Shown: in pieces, positions 1 through 8,198 of the stretch
Layout: every line of letters begins with the position of its first letter
Position numbering within the stretch: the stretch's first letter is position 1
From: Entophlyctis helioformis
Lineage: Eukaryota; Chytridiomycota; Chytridiomycetes; Chytridiales; Chytriomycetaceae
Assembly (NCBI GenBank): GCA_025526915.1
Contig: JAHLKH010000039.1
Coordinates: 62,001-126,000 of the forward strand
DNA length: 64,000 bases
Reading direction: 5' to 3'
Position numbers and translations under genes: made by a program
The notes under the pieces: model-generated
Databases searched by the model: none
What the model saw: only the letters and a program-made list of their open reading frames with translations
Told to the model about the DNA's origin: nothing

Positions 1-16
1 CCCTCAAGAGCGTTTC

Positions 17-284
17 TGTAACGGATGCTCGGTCGCGGTCACGTGATCCACGTGATCCACGTGACCCACGTGACCGGACAGACATTGTCGGGCCGCACCG
101 GCCGCTCTGGTTTCCCCCGTTCTTGCAGTCGTCTGCCTGCCGTTCCCCTGCGTGCATACTCACTGCCCCGAGACCAGGTCTGTGCTGCCTCCCAATGAAG
201 TAGTCGTCTGCCCGCCGTTCCCCTGCGTGCATACTCACTGCCCCGAGACCAGCCGGCAAGTCCGCCTGGAGGCCCAGTACTACA
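17..284 (+). repeat. 5' LTR of element A (268 bp)
   Basis: Begins TGTAACGG and ends CTACA (TG...CA termini). It matches 1112-1370 almost throughout. It carries four overlapping CACGTG palindromes near 45-80 and an imperfect duplication of about 50 bp (around 127-176 and 201-252). It is 9 bp longer than the 3' LTR because of one extra GATCCACGT unit in the palindrome array. Confidence 0.9.
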
Positions 285-285
285 C

Positions 286-1059
286 CTCAACTACACGCTC
301 GCGCTGCCTGCCTCACTGCACCGCGTCCACAACGTGTTCCATGCCGACCGGATCTGCCCGTACGTTGACCCTCTGTCTGCGCCTACCGGCCGCAAGGACG
401 TGCCCTCCCGGCCTGACCCCGAGTACCACGCCGACGACGGCACGTCGGACAACTACGAGGTCGAGCGGATCGTCAACTCGCGCACTTATCGCGGCAAGAT
501 CAAGTATCTGGTCAAGTGGGTCGGTTATCCAGCCGACGACAACACATGGGTCCCAGCCGCTGACATGCGCAAGGCCCAGGACCTCGTCAAGGCATTCCAC
601 GCTCGGCCGTCCAAGGCGCCTAAAGGCAAGGCGTCCAAACCGGCTCAGCCCACGCGCGCGGCTCCTGCTCCGGCTGCTCCGGCTCCGGCTGCTCCTGCTC
701 CCGCCACGGCGCCTGCTCCCACGCAGCCCAAGGCATCCAAGTCCTCTCACCACAAGCGCACTGCGCCTGCTCCTGCACCAGTGGCCTCTGCTCCAGCAGC
801 AGCCACGCCCGCGGCACCTGCTCCGGCTGACAAGCCGATTGCACCTGCTGCACCTGCATCTCCCTCTCTCTCTCCATCTTTCCCTCCTCTCCCTCCTCCC
901 TCTTCTCCTCCTTCCTTCTCTCTTTCTTCTCTTCCCCCTCTCAACCATCCCGCCCCACCTCGTCGCTCTGAGCGCACGGTTCCCCGTCCTGTGTCCTATG
1001 CGTCCATCGTTGCCCGCACTTCTGCCTCTCGTGTGTGCAACGCCCCTGCATCCTCTTAG
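286..1059 (+). pseudogene. Integrase C-terminal fragment with chromodomain (element A pol)
   Basis: The open frame starts at the LTR junction without its own start context and ends at TAG 1057-1059. It opens with an integrase C-terminal motif (LHRVHNVFHADRICPY, about 315-365). A canonical chromodomain follows (about 453-600) with YEVERI, YLVKWVGY and NTW, so the aromatic-cage positions are kept. The rest is Ala/Pro-rich, then Ser/Pro-rich, encoded by a long pyrimidine tract. In this family the chromodomain directs integration to marked chromatin. Here it is a remnant of a larger polyprotein and is probably not expressed as a functional protein. Confidence 0.8.
857..955 (+). repeat. Pyrimidine-rich (CT)n tract
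   Basis: Nearly pure C/T over about 95 bp inside the element A coding remnant. It encodes a Ser/Pro-rich tail. Confidence 0.8.
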
Positions 1060-1111
1060 TCGCTGTTCATCCACTCTTCTTTCTTATGAGTGGCTGTCTA
1101 CGCTGGGGGAG

Positions 1112-1370
1112 TGTAACGGATGCTTGGTCGCGGTCACGTGATCCACGTGACCCACGTGACCGGACAGACATTGTCGGGCCGCACCGGCCGCTCTGGTTTC
1201 CCCCGTTCTTGCAGTCGTCTGCCTGCCGTTCCCCTGCGTGCATACTCACTGCCCCGAGACCAGGTCTGTGCTGCCTCCCAATGAAGTAGTCGTCTGCCCG
1301 CCGTTCCCCTGCGTGCATACTCACTGCCCCGAGACCAGCCGGCAAGTCCGCCTGGAGGCCCAGTACTACA
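1112..1370 (+). repeat. 3' LTR of element A (259 bp)
   Basis: Same termini and internal duplication as the 5' LTR, with three instead of four CACGTG palindromes. It is preceded by the purine tract GGGGGAG, the expected plus-strand primer. It ends at 1370, where gene H coding sequence begins on the minus strand. Confidence 0.9.
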
Positions 1371-1962
1371 GGTGGCTGTCGATGGGGCTGGCGCAACGCT
1401 CTCGCACCTCACTTTCTTGGCCGCCGATGGTCCTGACTCGGTGTTGTCGGTGGCAGCACGCTTGGCAACAGCAGCCTTGGCAACAGCAGCCTTGGTAACA
1501 GCAGCCTTGGCGGCCTTGGCATCCTTGGCTTGCTGTTTCAGGTGCTTAACCCACGCTACTGCCTGCGCGTAAGATGCACCGGGTACCAGCTGGAGGGCCG
1601 CATCAACCACCAGGTCGAATTGACTTCCAATGTAGTGCCGCGCGAGTATGGTGCACACTTCTCTGGCGAGGTTGCTAAAGATGTCATTCACTGCGTCCGG
1701 GCAGAAGCTGCCGTCCAGGAGGTATGGTAGAGCCGGCTGTTGCGCGACGTCCCACTGCATGTCCTTCGGGATCGCGACGTCCTGCTGCTTGCCTTTCTTG
1801 GTCTCATACACCTTGACCGCGTTGGTGTGCACCATCCCCTGCGTCCATTCGCGATGGAACATCAGCTGCATGGCCGTGACGATCCACGCATTGGTCGTCT
1901 CCATCTTCAAATCTGGCTTAGCCATCTGCTTGCCAGTAAAGATGTATGACAAGTGGCGCAGC
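1371..1962 (-). pseudogene. Gene H, 3' portion, cut off by elements A and B
   Basis: Minus-strand open frame of about 197 codons, continuous in phase with the exon at 8965-8199 once element B and one ATGCA copy are removed. It is not a recognised family. Visible features are a mixed globular stretch with several Trp and Met, then a Lys/Ala-rich segment of repeated AAVAK-like units. A bipartite nuclear-localisation-like cluster follows (KR, 14 residues, KKVR). The frame then runs into the LTR of element A, so the natural C-terminus is missing from the window. Confidence 0.6.
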
Positions 1963-1967
1963 ATGCA

Positions 1968-2211
1968 TGTAACGCCGCTCAATGGGTCTGACTGCGAGGG
2001 AACGCCGCCGCACTTATTATTGTGCCGCCGCCACAAGAACGCGTCTCAAGAGCCTGGCTGTCCATACACACATGCTTCCCTCTCTAGCTGTTGCCCTGTG
2101 TATTACGACCGCCAGGTACCGTAGCCCCTATATGCCTATCTCCCCCATCTCTCTGACAATGAACCCTGTGTATTACGACCGCCAGTACAACCGCCCGGCA
2201 CCCGTTCTACA
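1968..2211 (+). repeat. 5' LTR of element B (244 bp)
   Basis: Starts TGTAACGC, ends TTCTACA, and appears identical to 7950-8193. A 22-bp unit beginning CCCTGTGTATTACG occurs twice inside it (near 2095 and 2165). Both element families in this window share TGTAACG...CTACA ends. Confidence 0.95.
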
Positions 2212-2219
2212 CAACAGCT
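2086..2219 (+). promoter_or_regulatory. Candidate self-priming pair (LTR 2086-2093 with PBS 2212-2219)
   Basis: The 8 bases directly after the 5' LTR (CAACAGCT, 2212-2219) are the exact reverse complement of AGCTGTTG in the LTR (2086-2093). They do not begin with TGG as a usual tRNA-primed site would. Tf1-type chromoviruses prime reverse transcription by folding the RNA 5' end onto the primer-binding site. If transcription starts near 2086, this element could do the same. This is inference from complementarity only. Confidence 0.45.
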
Positions 2220-2262
2220 CCATCTCAAGTAGCGTCGGATCGACCGTCCGACTGGTGACGCC

Positions 2263-5200
2263 ATGCCTCTCGACGGTACCGACCAAGACAGTCATGGCGA
2301 CGACGCAACCGACCAGAGGTCCTCGATTATCAGCCAACTGCTGACACCCCTACAAACGCCGACCATCAAGGACCGAGCTCGTCACACTCGCAGGCTCCTG
2401 CGAGTCGCCAACTCGGTCGCTCGAGTCCTACAGAAGGACCCGTCTTTCGGCCCGCTTCTCGAGAACGAGCTGTCCGACACCGACACTGACGTTGACGCCA
2501 AGCAAGACGCCGACGACGAGGACGACGGCGCCGATGTCATCGACAACCAAGCCGCTCCGCCAACTGCCTTCAAGCATCACCCGCCGTCCAGCGAGGCACT
2601 GCCGCTTGACCCTCCTGCCCACACTACCCGTCCTGATCCAACCGATTCCGCCACTGTCCGATCTGTCCGCCGTCCTGACCGCATCAACCGTACCAACCAC
2701 TCCGCCGTTTCTGACCGTCTCAACAACCCGTTCATCGCCTCCAACCGTCACTTGTACCAGCCACCGCAGCCAGCCACTGCGGCATACGCCCATCTACCCG
2801 ACCCAGACCCCGTCCGCCACCAGCCAGCCGCAGCGACGGCCGACGCAATTGCCCGCCAGAGGATCGCGGCCGCTGGACTCGAAAAATGCAAATTTTCAGG
2901 CGACTCGTCGAAAAGTTTGCTCGAAATCTCGATCCAATGGCACCAATATGTCACCGACGTCAAGTCGGCCATGAGACTCTGCCCGGCGGTCTACGAGGCA
3001 GAGGACATTCGCGTCCACGCCCTGGCCAGTGGCCTGGAGGGCGAAGCCAAACTCTGGTTCCAGTCGCTCATCGAGCCTCGCATCGCGCTCGGTGATTACA
3101 TCTCATTCCATACCGTTGTGGATGAGGGTACCAGACGCTTTAGCCCGGCGCATCTGCGTGGAGCAGCCATGCGTGCCATTGATGCGTTTGTCCCGCCGGA
3201 AGGCAAGTCGTTTGCGCAGTGGGGCCACAAGCTCGTTGTGCTGCAATCCTCCGCGGGCGCCGACGACGAAAGGATGGTCAACAAGGCACTCGCGATCATG
3301 CCAGCCGCCACGAGGAGCTCCATTACGACGATCCAACTGTGCAACCCGTCGATGATCCCAAGAGAGTTCAGCTTGTTCATCCATTGGGCCATGTCGCTGG
3401 ACGTTGATCGCCTGAACCAAGCCGAAGAGGTCAGAACGTCCAACCTGGTCGCCGCAGCCCTCAATGGCAACCTGGTGCCAACCAATGCCGGCGCGGGATC
3501 CAAGGGTAGCAACAGTCGCTCGCACGATCGTCAGCACCGCCCGTCTGGCAGTCAACAGGCGGCGTCCAGCTCGCAGACTGCATACCGCACCGCACCCATT
3601 CCCGCCTCCAATGCCAGCACCGCCGCGGCTACGGCTACTGCTGCGACGGCTGTTGGCGCCAAGCAGACCCTCCCAGCTCGCGTGGCATTTAACCCGGCGT
3701 CACTGTCTCCAGAGTGGCGTGCAGTTTACAACCGTCGCGACTCGCCCTTGTCTGCAGAGGACCGGCAGTTCTTGTACGCCAACCGTGGCTGTTATGCATG
3801 CCGCCAGCCGGATCACAGTTCCAACCGTCATGAAGCGTGCCCCTTCCGCAACCGCAACTCTGTTGTAGCTGCTGTCGCAAGCCCCCCACCTCTCTATGAC
3901 GCGAGTGTTGTGGCTGATGACAATACACCTGCTGCAAACTGCTCGTCTTTGCCAGTTCCACCTGTCCGGTCTCCATTCCGATCTCTGGTCGAGGCTCAGG
4001 CGGACAGCATGCGATGCCAGGCCCTGCTGGACACAGGCGCGTCCGCCATGGTGATCTCGCGCCGTTTCGCGCAGGTGCTTGGTGCACAGCCGCATCCAAT
4101 TGAGCCATTCATGGTCGAGTATGCCGATCAGCAGTGCCACCACGTCACCGAGGCCGTTCTCTTGACCCTGACGGTTGGCGACTACGCGCAGCAGCTGCAG
4201 TTCTTCATTGCCGACACCAACATCGACCTGATCCTGGGCACACCGTGGTTTGCCGAGGTGGTGATCACAAGAGGCGATATGGCTAATCGCTCCTTCGAGT
4301 TCTACCACAAGGCGTTGGACCGCAGCTTCTCGTGGACGCTGTTCCCACCGGCCACTCAGCCGGCACCTCTCCAGCTGCGATCGGCCGATGCAGACCAACA
4401 ACCGCTTGAATCGCCACCACCCATACACGCGCGCAAAACCAAGTCTGCTCGCACACCCAAACCAAAGCCGCAGCCGCGCGTTATGCCGGCTAACCCACAA
4501 CCAGCACCAGTACCAGCACCAGCACCAGCACCAGCACCAGTACCAGCACCAGTCTCTGAGCCGCAATCGCCGCCTCAGCCGCAGCAGCAGCTGCCCGAGA
4601 GCTCGACCTCCGCGTCGGCCTCTGCCCCACCTGATCAGGCTCCCTTGTCATTGGAAGCCATTGCCGCACGTCACGGTGTGGAGCTCGTCAGCTACGACGA
4701 GTTCTATGCGGACGAATCGTTGTATGTCGAAGTCATGGCCCTGATGGACTATGACGACTCGCCTGCACAGGCTGAAGCTGCTGTTGCTGCTGTGAACGGC
4801 ACGCCATCGCTCGACCATCTGAGTCTGGACTCGCAGCCGGAGGCTGTCCATCCTCTACTGATCAAGTTCCAGGACCTGTTTGTGCAGGGAGATCTGCCGC
4901 CGTCGCGACCTGAGGATCATCGCATCAAGCTGGTGCCTGAGTCTAAGCCGCCGCCGCGTCGCCCTGTCCGAAAGATACCGACTGAGCACCAGGACGCGGT
5001 CAAGGCGTTCCTGGACGACCTCGCCGCGCGTGGCATGATCCGTGGCTCTGTGTCGCCATTTGCCGCGGGTATCGTGATCGCCAAGAAGAAGGACGGCGGT
5101 CTGCGTCTGTGCATCGACTATCGTGGGCTGAACAACATCACGGTCAAGGATCGGGCGTCGATGCCTGACATTCAGTCGCTCATTGACCGCGTCGCGGGCA

Positions 5201-8106
5201 AGCCGTTCATGTCGTCCATTGATCTGCGTGACGGCTACTACAACATCCGCATCCATGAGGACGACATCCACAAAACGGCGTTTGTGACCCGTTACGGCCA
5301 CTACGAGTTCAAGGTGATGCCTTTTGGGCTCTGCAACGCTCCGGCCACCTTCAACGCCATGATGAACCGCATCTTCCACGACCTGCTGGACGTCTACGTT
5401 GTCGCCTACATGGACGACATCCTGATTTACTCGGAGACCGAGGCAGACCACCTGCTGCACCTGGAGGAAGTGTTCCGTCGTCTGCGCGCTGAATCGCTCC
5501 GCCTGAAGATGTCCAAGTGCGAGTTCTTCTCGTCGCGGCTCGAATTCTGCGGTCATCTGTTGCTGGGTGATGGCTACTCGATCCAGGACAAGCATCGGCT
5601 GGCACTGAAGACTCGGCCGATCATTGGGTCGGTTGGCGATCTGCGACGCTTTATTGGTCAGGTCGTGTGGGTCAAGAATTTCATCAAAGACTACGCCGAC
5701 ATCTGTGTGCCGCTCACGGACATGCTGCGCAAGGACGTGCCCTTTGTGATGGACGAGGCCAAGTGGGCCATTGTGGACTTTATTCTGGACGCCATCGCGA
5801 ATGCTCCGGTGCTCAAGTACTTTGACCCGTCGCTGGAGACGCACGTGTACACGGACGCATCCGAGTTTGCCATTGGTGGCTGGGTTGGCCAGATGCATGT
5901 CGATGCGGACGGCACGGCCAAGATCCATCCGGTCTCGTTCTACTCGCGCAAGCTCAACGATGCGGAACGCAACTACCCGACCCACGAGCGCGAGATGCTG
6001 GCGATCGTGGACACCTGCGACAAGTACCGGCACTACCTGCTCAGCGTGCACTTCACCATCCACACCGACCATGCCTCGCTGCGCTGGATCTCGACGCAGC
6101 CCAAGCTGTCGTACCGCCAGGCTCGCTGGATCATGGAGCTGCAAGAGTTTGATGCGACCGTCCAGTACATCCAGGGCGGTGAGAACCACCTGGCTGACAT
6201 GCTGTCGCGCCATGTGACTGTTGCCCCGCACTGTGCCCGCTGCCGCTCGACGGTGGATGTGTCTGCCCTGACGACGGTCACCTCTGGCATAGCCGACCGC
6301 GTTCGCCCGCTGCTGGCTACCGATCCGTTCCTGCTGGACGTTGCCCGCTGGAAGGTCGATCCTGCTGGTGCCGCTGCACACGAGCGTCAGTTGGCCGCCA
6401 AGCTCGAGCTGGTCGACGGCCTGTGGTTCTACGAGGGTCGCATGTACATCCCAGAGGGTCAAGTGCGCACCGACCTGCTCACCTTGGCCCACGAGCCGGC
6501 CCATGCTGGCCACCAGGGACAAGCACGCACTGTTCGCCGTCTGCGTGCGCACTACTACTGGCCGGACATGGGTGCGTCGGTCGGCCGCTTTGTGAGCTCG
6601 TGCGACGCCTGCCAGCGGTTCAACTCGTCGACGCAGGCACCTGCCGGTCTGCTGCACCCGCTGCCCATCCCTGCGGACCGCTTCCAGTCTGTGGCCTGCG
6701 ACATTGCCTTCATGCCCATGTCGGACGAGGGCAACGACGCTGTGTTTGTGATTGTGGATCGCCTGACAAAGCTTGTCAAGTGCGTGCCGACGCGACGCGA
6801 TGCGACTGCCGAGGATCTTGCCGCGCTGTTCCTCAACCGATGGGTGTTCGCTGGCCACGGCCTGCCGTCGTCTATTGTCTCGGACCGCGACGCTCGCTTC
6901 CTGTCTGCCTTCTGGACGGCGCTCTGTGCGGCGCTGGACATTGAGCAGGTCATGGCAACGGCCCGCCACCAGGAGACCGACGGCCAGTCCGAACGCACCA
7001 TCCGCACGCTCAAGGACCTGCTGTCCAAGTACGCCAACCACCGCGGCAGCAACTGGGAGCACATGCTCGATGCGGCTGTCCACGCCCTCAACTCTGCTCC
7101 AAGTGCATCGACCGGCTATGCTCCGTACTTCCTCGCCTTTGGTCTCGAGCCTCGCACGCTGCCACACGAGCCTGCAGCATCCTCGCCGCCTGCTGTCCGC
7201 GACCTGCTCGCTGCCATTGACAAGGCTCGCGTGGATGCCACAGCCAACCTGGTCAAGGCTCAAGAACGACAGAAGCGCAACGCCGATCGCCACCGCCGGG
7301 ATGCTCCTGCCTACGCTGTCGGCGACATGGTCATGCTGCAAGCCGCCGGCATTGTGTGGCCCACCGACACGCATCGCCCCAATGCGTTCCTGCCCAACTG
7401 GCTGGGTCCATTCCCGATCACAGAGGTCAACGCCGCACTGGATGGCCTCAACTGCAAGCTGGCTCTGCATCCGACCATGCATCGCCTGCATCCGTGGTTC
7501 CACGTCCGTCTGCTGAAGCCGTACCGCGATCCGGCCGCTGCTTTCCCTGGCCGGCCACTGCCTGCTCAGCCACCTGCAGTCGCCTTTGCTGATGACCCTG
7601 CAGCAGCTGAATGGGAGATTGACGCGATTGTTGGACACAAGGTCGCTCGCAATGGCCACCGCTCCTTTGTGGTCTCGTACCTCGGCTACGGCCCGCACCA
7701 CAACGAGTACCGCTCCGAGGCTGAGCTGCGCGAGACTGCACCTGAGCTGCTGGACCAGTACTTGGCTGCTTTATTGGATGCCAACCAACCGGCACCTCAA
7801 CCAACTCGCCGCATGCCTGCGTCTGTGGATCGTCCAGCTCCTGCTGGTCTTCGCCGCAGCAATCGCCTGGCTACCAATACGGACCAGACCCATATTGCGT
7901 CTCTCTTTTGTGCCAATCGCCCCTCGCCGGATCTCTTGTCAAGGGGGGCTGTAACGCCGCTCAATGGGTCTGACTGCGAGGGAACGCCGCCGCACTTATT
8001 ATTGTGCCGCCGCCACAAGAACGCGTCTCAAGAGCCTGGCTGTCCATACACACATGCTTCCCTCTCTAGCTGTTGCCCTGTGTATTACGACCGCCAGGTA
8101 CCGTAG
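2263..8106 (+). CDS. Gag-Pol polyprotein of Ty3/gypsy chromovirus (element B)
   Basis: A single frame of 1947 residues. Gag is N-terminal (about 1-500), then a variant zinc knuckle CX2CX4HX7C (about 510). The aspartic protease is near 590 (LLDTGAS). Reverse transcriptase spans about 900-1110, with the YMDD core near 1048. RNase H follows (about 1195, YTDAS). The integrase has an HHCC zinc region (about 1410-1452) and D,D-35-E catalytic core (D near 1478, SDRDARF near 1540, ETDGQSE near 1570). A C-terminal chromodomain-like fold (about 1782-1835) is less canonical than that of element A. There is no frameshift or stop between gag and pol. The frame runs through the polypurine tract and ends at TAG inside the 3' LTR, adding about 52 LTR-encoded residues. 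Confidence 0.95.
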   Translation: MPLDGTDQDSHGDDATDQRSSIISQLLTPLQTPTIKDRARHTRRLLRVANSVARVLQKDPSFGPLLENELSDTDTDVDAKQDADDEDDGADVIDNQAAPPTAFKHHPPSSEALPLDPPAHTTRPDPTDSATVRSVRRPDRINRTNHSAVSDRLNNPFIASNRHLYQPPQPATAAYAHLPDPDPVRHQPAAATADAIARQRIAAAGLEKCKFSGDSSKSLLEISIQWHQYVTDVKSAMRLCPAVYEAEDIRVHALASGLEGEAKLWFQSLIEPRIALGDYISFHTVVDEGTRRFSPAHLRGAAMRAIDAFVPPEGKSFAQWGHKLVVLQSSAGADDERMVNKALAIMPAATRSSITTIQLCNPSMIPREFSLFIHWAMSLDVDRLNQAEEVRTSNLVAAALNGNLVPTNAGAGSKGSNSRSHDRQHRPSGSQQAASSSQTAYRTAPIPASNASTAAATATAATAVGAKQTLPARVAFNPASLSPEWRAVYNRRDSPLSAEDRQFLYANRGCYACRQPDHSSNRHEACPFRNRNSVVAAVASPPPLYDASVVADDNTPAANCSSLPVPPVRSPFRSLVEAQADSMRCQALLDTGASAMVISRRFAQVLGAQPHPIEPFMVEYADQQCHHVTEAVLLTLTVGDYAQQLQFFIADTNIDLILGTPWFAEVVITRGDMANRSFEFYHKALDRSFSWTLFPPATQPAPLQLRSADADQQPLESPPPIHARKTKSARTPKPKPQPRVMPANPQPAPVPAPAPAPAPVPAPVSEPQSPPQPQQQLPESSTSASASAPPDQAPLSLEAIAARHGVELVSYDEFYADESLYVEVMALMDYDDSPAQAEAAVAAVNGTPSLDHLSLDSQPEAVHPLLIKFQDLFVQGDLPPSRPEDHRIKLVPESKPPPRRPVRKIPTEHQDAVKAFLDDLAARGMIRGSVSPFAAGIVIAKKKDGGLRLCIDYRGLNNITVKDRASMPDIQSLIDRVAGKPFMSSIDLRDGYYNIRIHEDDIHKTAFVTRYGHYEFKVMPFGLCNAPATFNAMMNRIFHDLLDVYVVAYMDDILIYSETEADHLLHLEEVFRRLRAESLRLKMSKCEFFSSRLEFCGHLLLGDGYSIQDKHRLALKTRPIIGSVGDLRRFIGQVVWVKNFIKDYADICVPLTDMLRKDVPFVMDEAKWAIVDFILDAIANAPVLKYFDPSLETHVYTDASEFAIGGWVGQMHVDADGTAKIHPVSFYSRKLNDAERNYPTHEREMLAIVDTCDKYRHYLLSVHFTIHTDHASLRWISTQPKLSYRQARWIMELQEFDATVQYIQGGENHLADMLSRHVTVAPHCARCRSTVDVSALTTVTSGIADRVRPLLATDPFLLDVARWKVDPAGAAAHERQLAAKLELVDGLWFYEGRMYIPEGQVRTDLLTLAHEPAHAGHQGQARTVRRLRAHYYWPDMGASVGRFVSSCDACQRFNSSTQAPAGLLHPLPIPADRFQSVACDIAFMPMSDEGNDAVFVIVDRLTKLVKCVPTRRDATAEDLAALFLNRWVFAGHGLPSSIVSDRDARFLSAFWTALCAALDIEQVMATARHQETDGQSERTIRTLKDLLSKYANHRGSNWEHMLDAAVHALNSAPSASTGYAPYFLAFGLEPRTLPHEPAASSPPAVRDLLAAIDKARVDATANLVKAQERQKRNADRHRRDAPAYAVGDMVMLQAAGIVWPTDTHRPNAFLPNWLGPFPITEVNAALDGLNCKLALHPTMHRLHPWFHVRLLKPYRDPAAAFPGRPLPAQPPAVAFADDPAAAEWEIDAIVGHKVARNGHRSFVVSYLGYGPHHNEYRSEAELRETAPELLDQYLAALLDANQPAPQPTRRMPASVDRPAPAGLRRSNRLATNTDQTHIASLFCANRPSPDLLSRGAVTPLNGSDCEGTPPHLLLCRRHKNASQEPGCPYTHASLSSCCPVYYDRQVP

Positions 8107-8193
8107 CCCCTATATGCCTATCTCCCCCATCTCTCTGACAATGAACCCTGTGTATTACGACCGCCAGTACAACCGCCCGGCACCCGTTCTACA
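7950..8193 (+). repeat. 3' LTR of element B (244 bp)
   Basis: Same length and, by eye, the same sequence as 1968-2211. Its first 157 bp encode the end of the polyprotein. It is followed directly by the target-duplication copy ATGCA (8194-8198). Confidence 0.95.
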
Positions 8194-8198
8194 ATGCA

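Larger units (their letters stand above)
17..1370 (+). mobile_element. Element A: internally deleted Ty3/gypsy chromovirus
   Basis: Two LTRs (17-284 and 1112-1370) flank only about 830 bp that encode the C-terminal end of an integrase with a chromodomain. Gag, protease, reverse transcriptase, RNase H and the integrase core are missing. The 5' LTR runs straight into integrase coding sequence with no primer-binding site, so this is a non-autonomous remnant. A purine-rich tract (1105-1111) precedes the 3' LTR. The 5 bases on either side (GTTTC and GGTGG) differ, so no target duplication survives and one flank was probably lost or rearranged. The right flank is coding sequence of gene H. Confidence 0.85.
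1968..8193 (+). mobile_element. Element B: complete Ty3/gypsy chromovirus, recent insertion
   Basis: A 6226-bp LTR retrotransposon flanked by the 5-bp direct repeat ATGCA (1963-1967 and 8194-8198). It has 244-bp LTRs that match base for base by eye, a candidate self-priming site, one uninterrupted gag-pol frame, and a polypurine tract AAGGGGGGC (7941-7949). Domain order protease, RT, RNase H, integrase, chromodomain is that of Ty3/gypsy chromoviruses. Intact coding and undiverged LTRs indicate a very young, possibly active copy. It is inserted in an exon of gene H. Confidence 0.95.

Noticed and set aside
152..1141. 329-codon plus-strand frame across the element A LTR
   Set aside because: Out of frame with the chromodomain; Leu/Arg/Pro-rich translation of low-complexity sequence.
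4855..7701. 948-codon open frame on the minus strand
   Set aside because: Exact antisense of the element B pol gene, whose plus strand carries all protease, RT, RNase H and integrase motifs. The antisense product is Arg/Val-rich with no recognisable domain.
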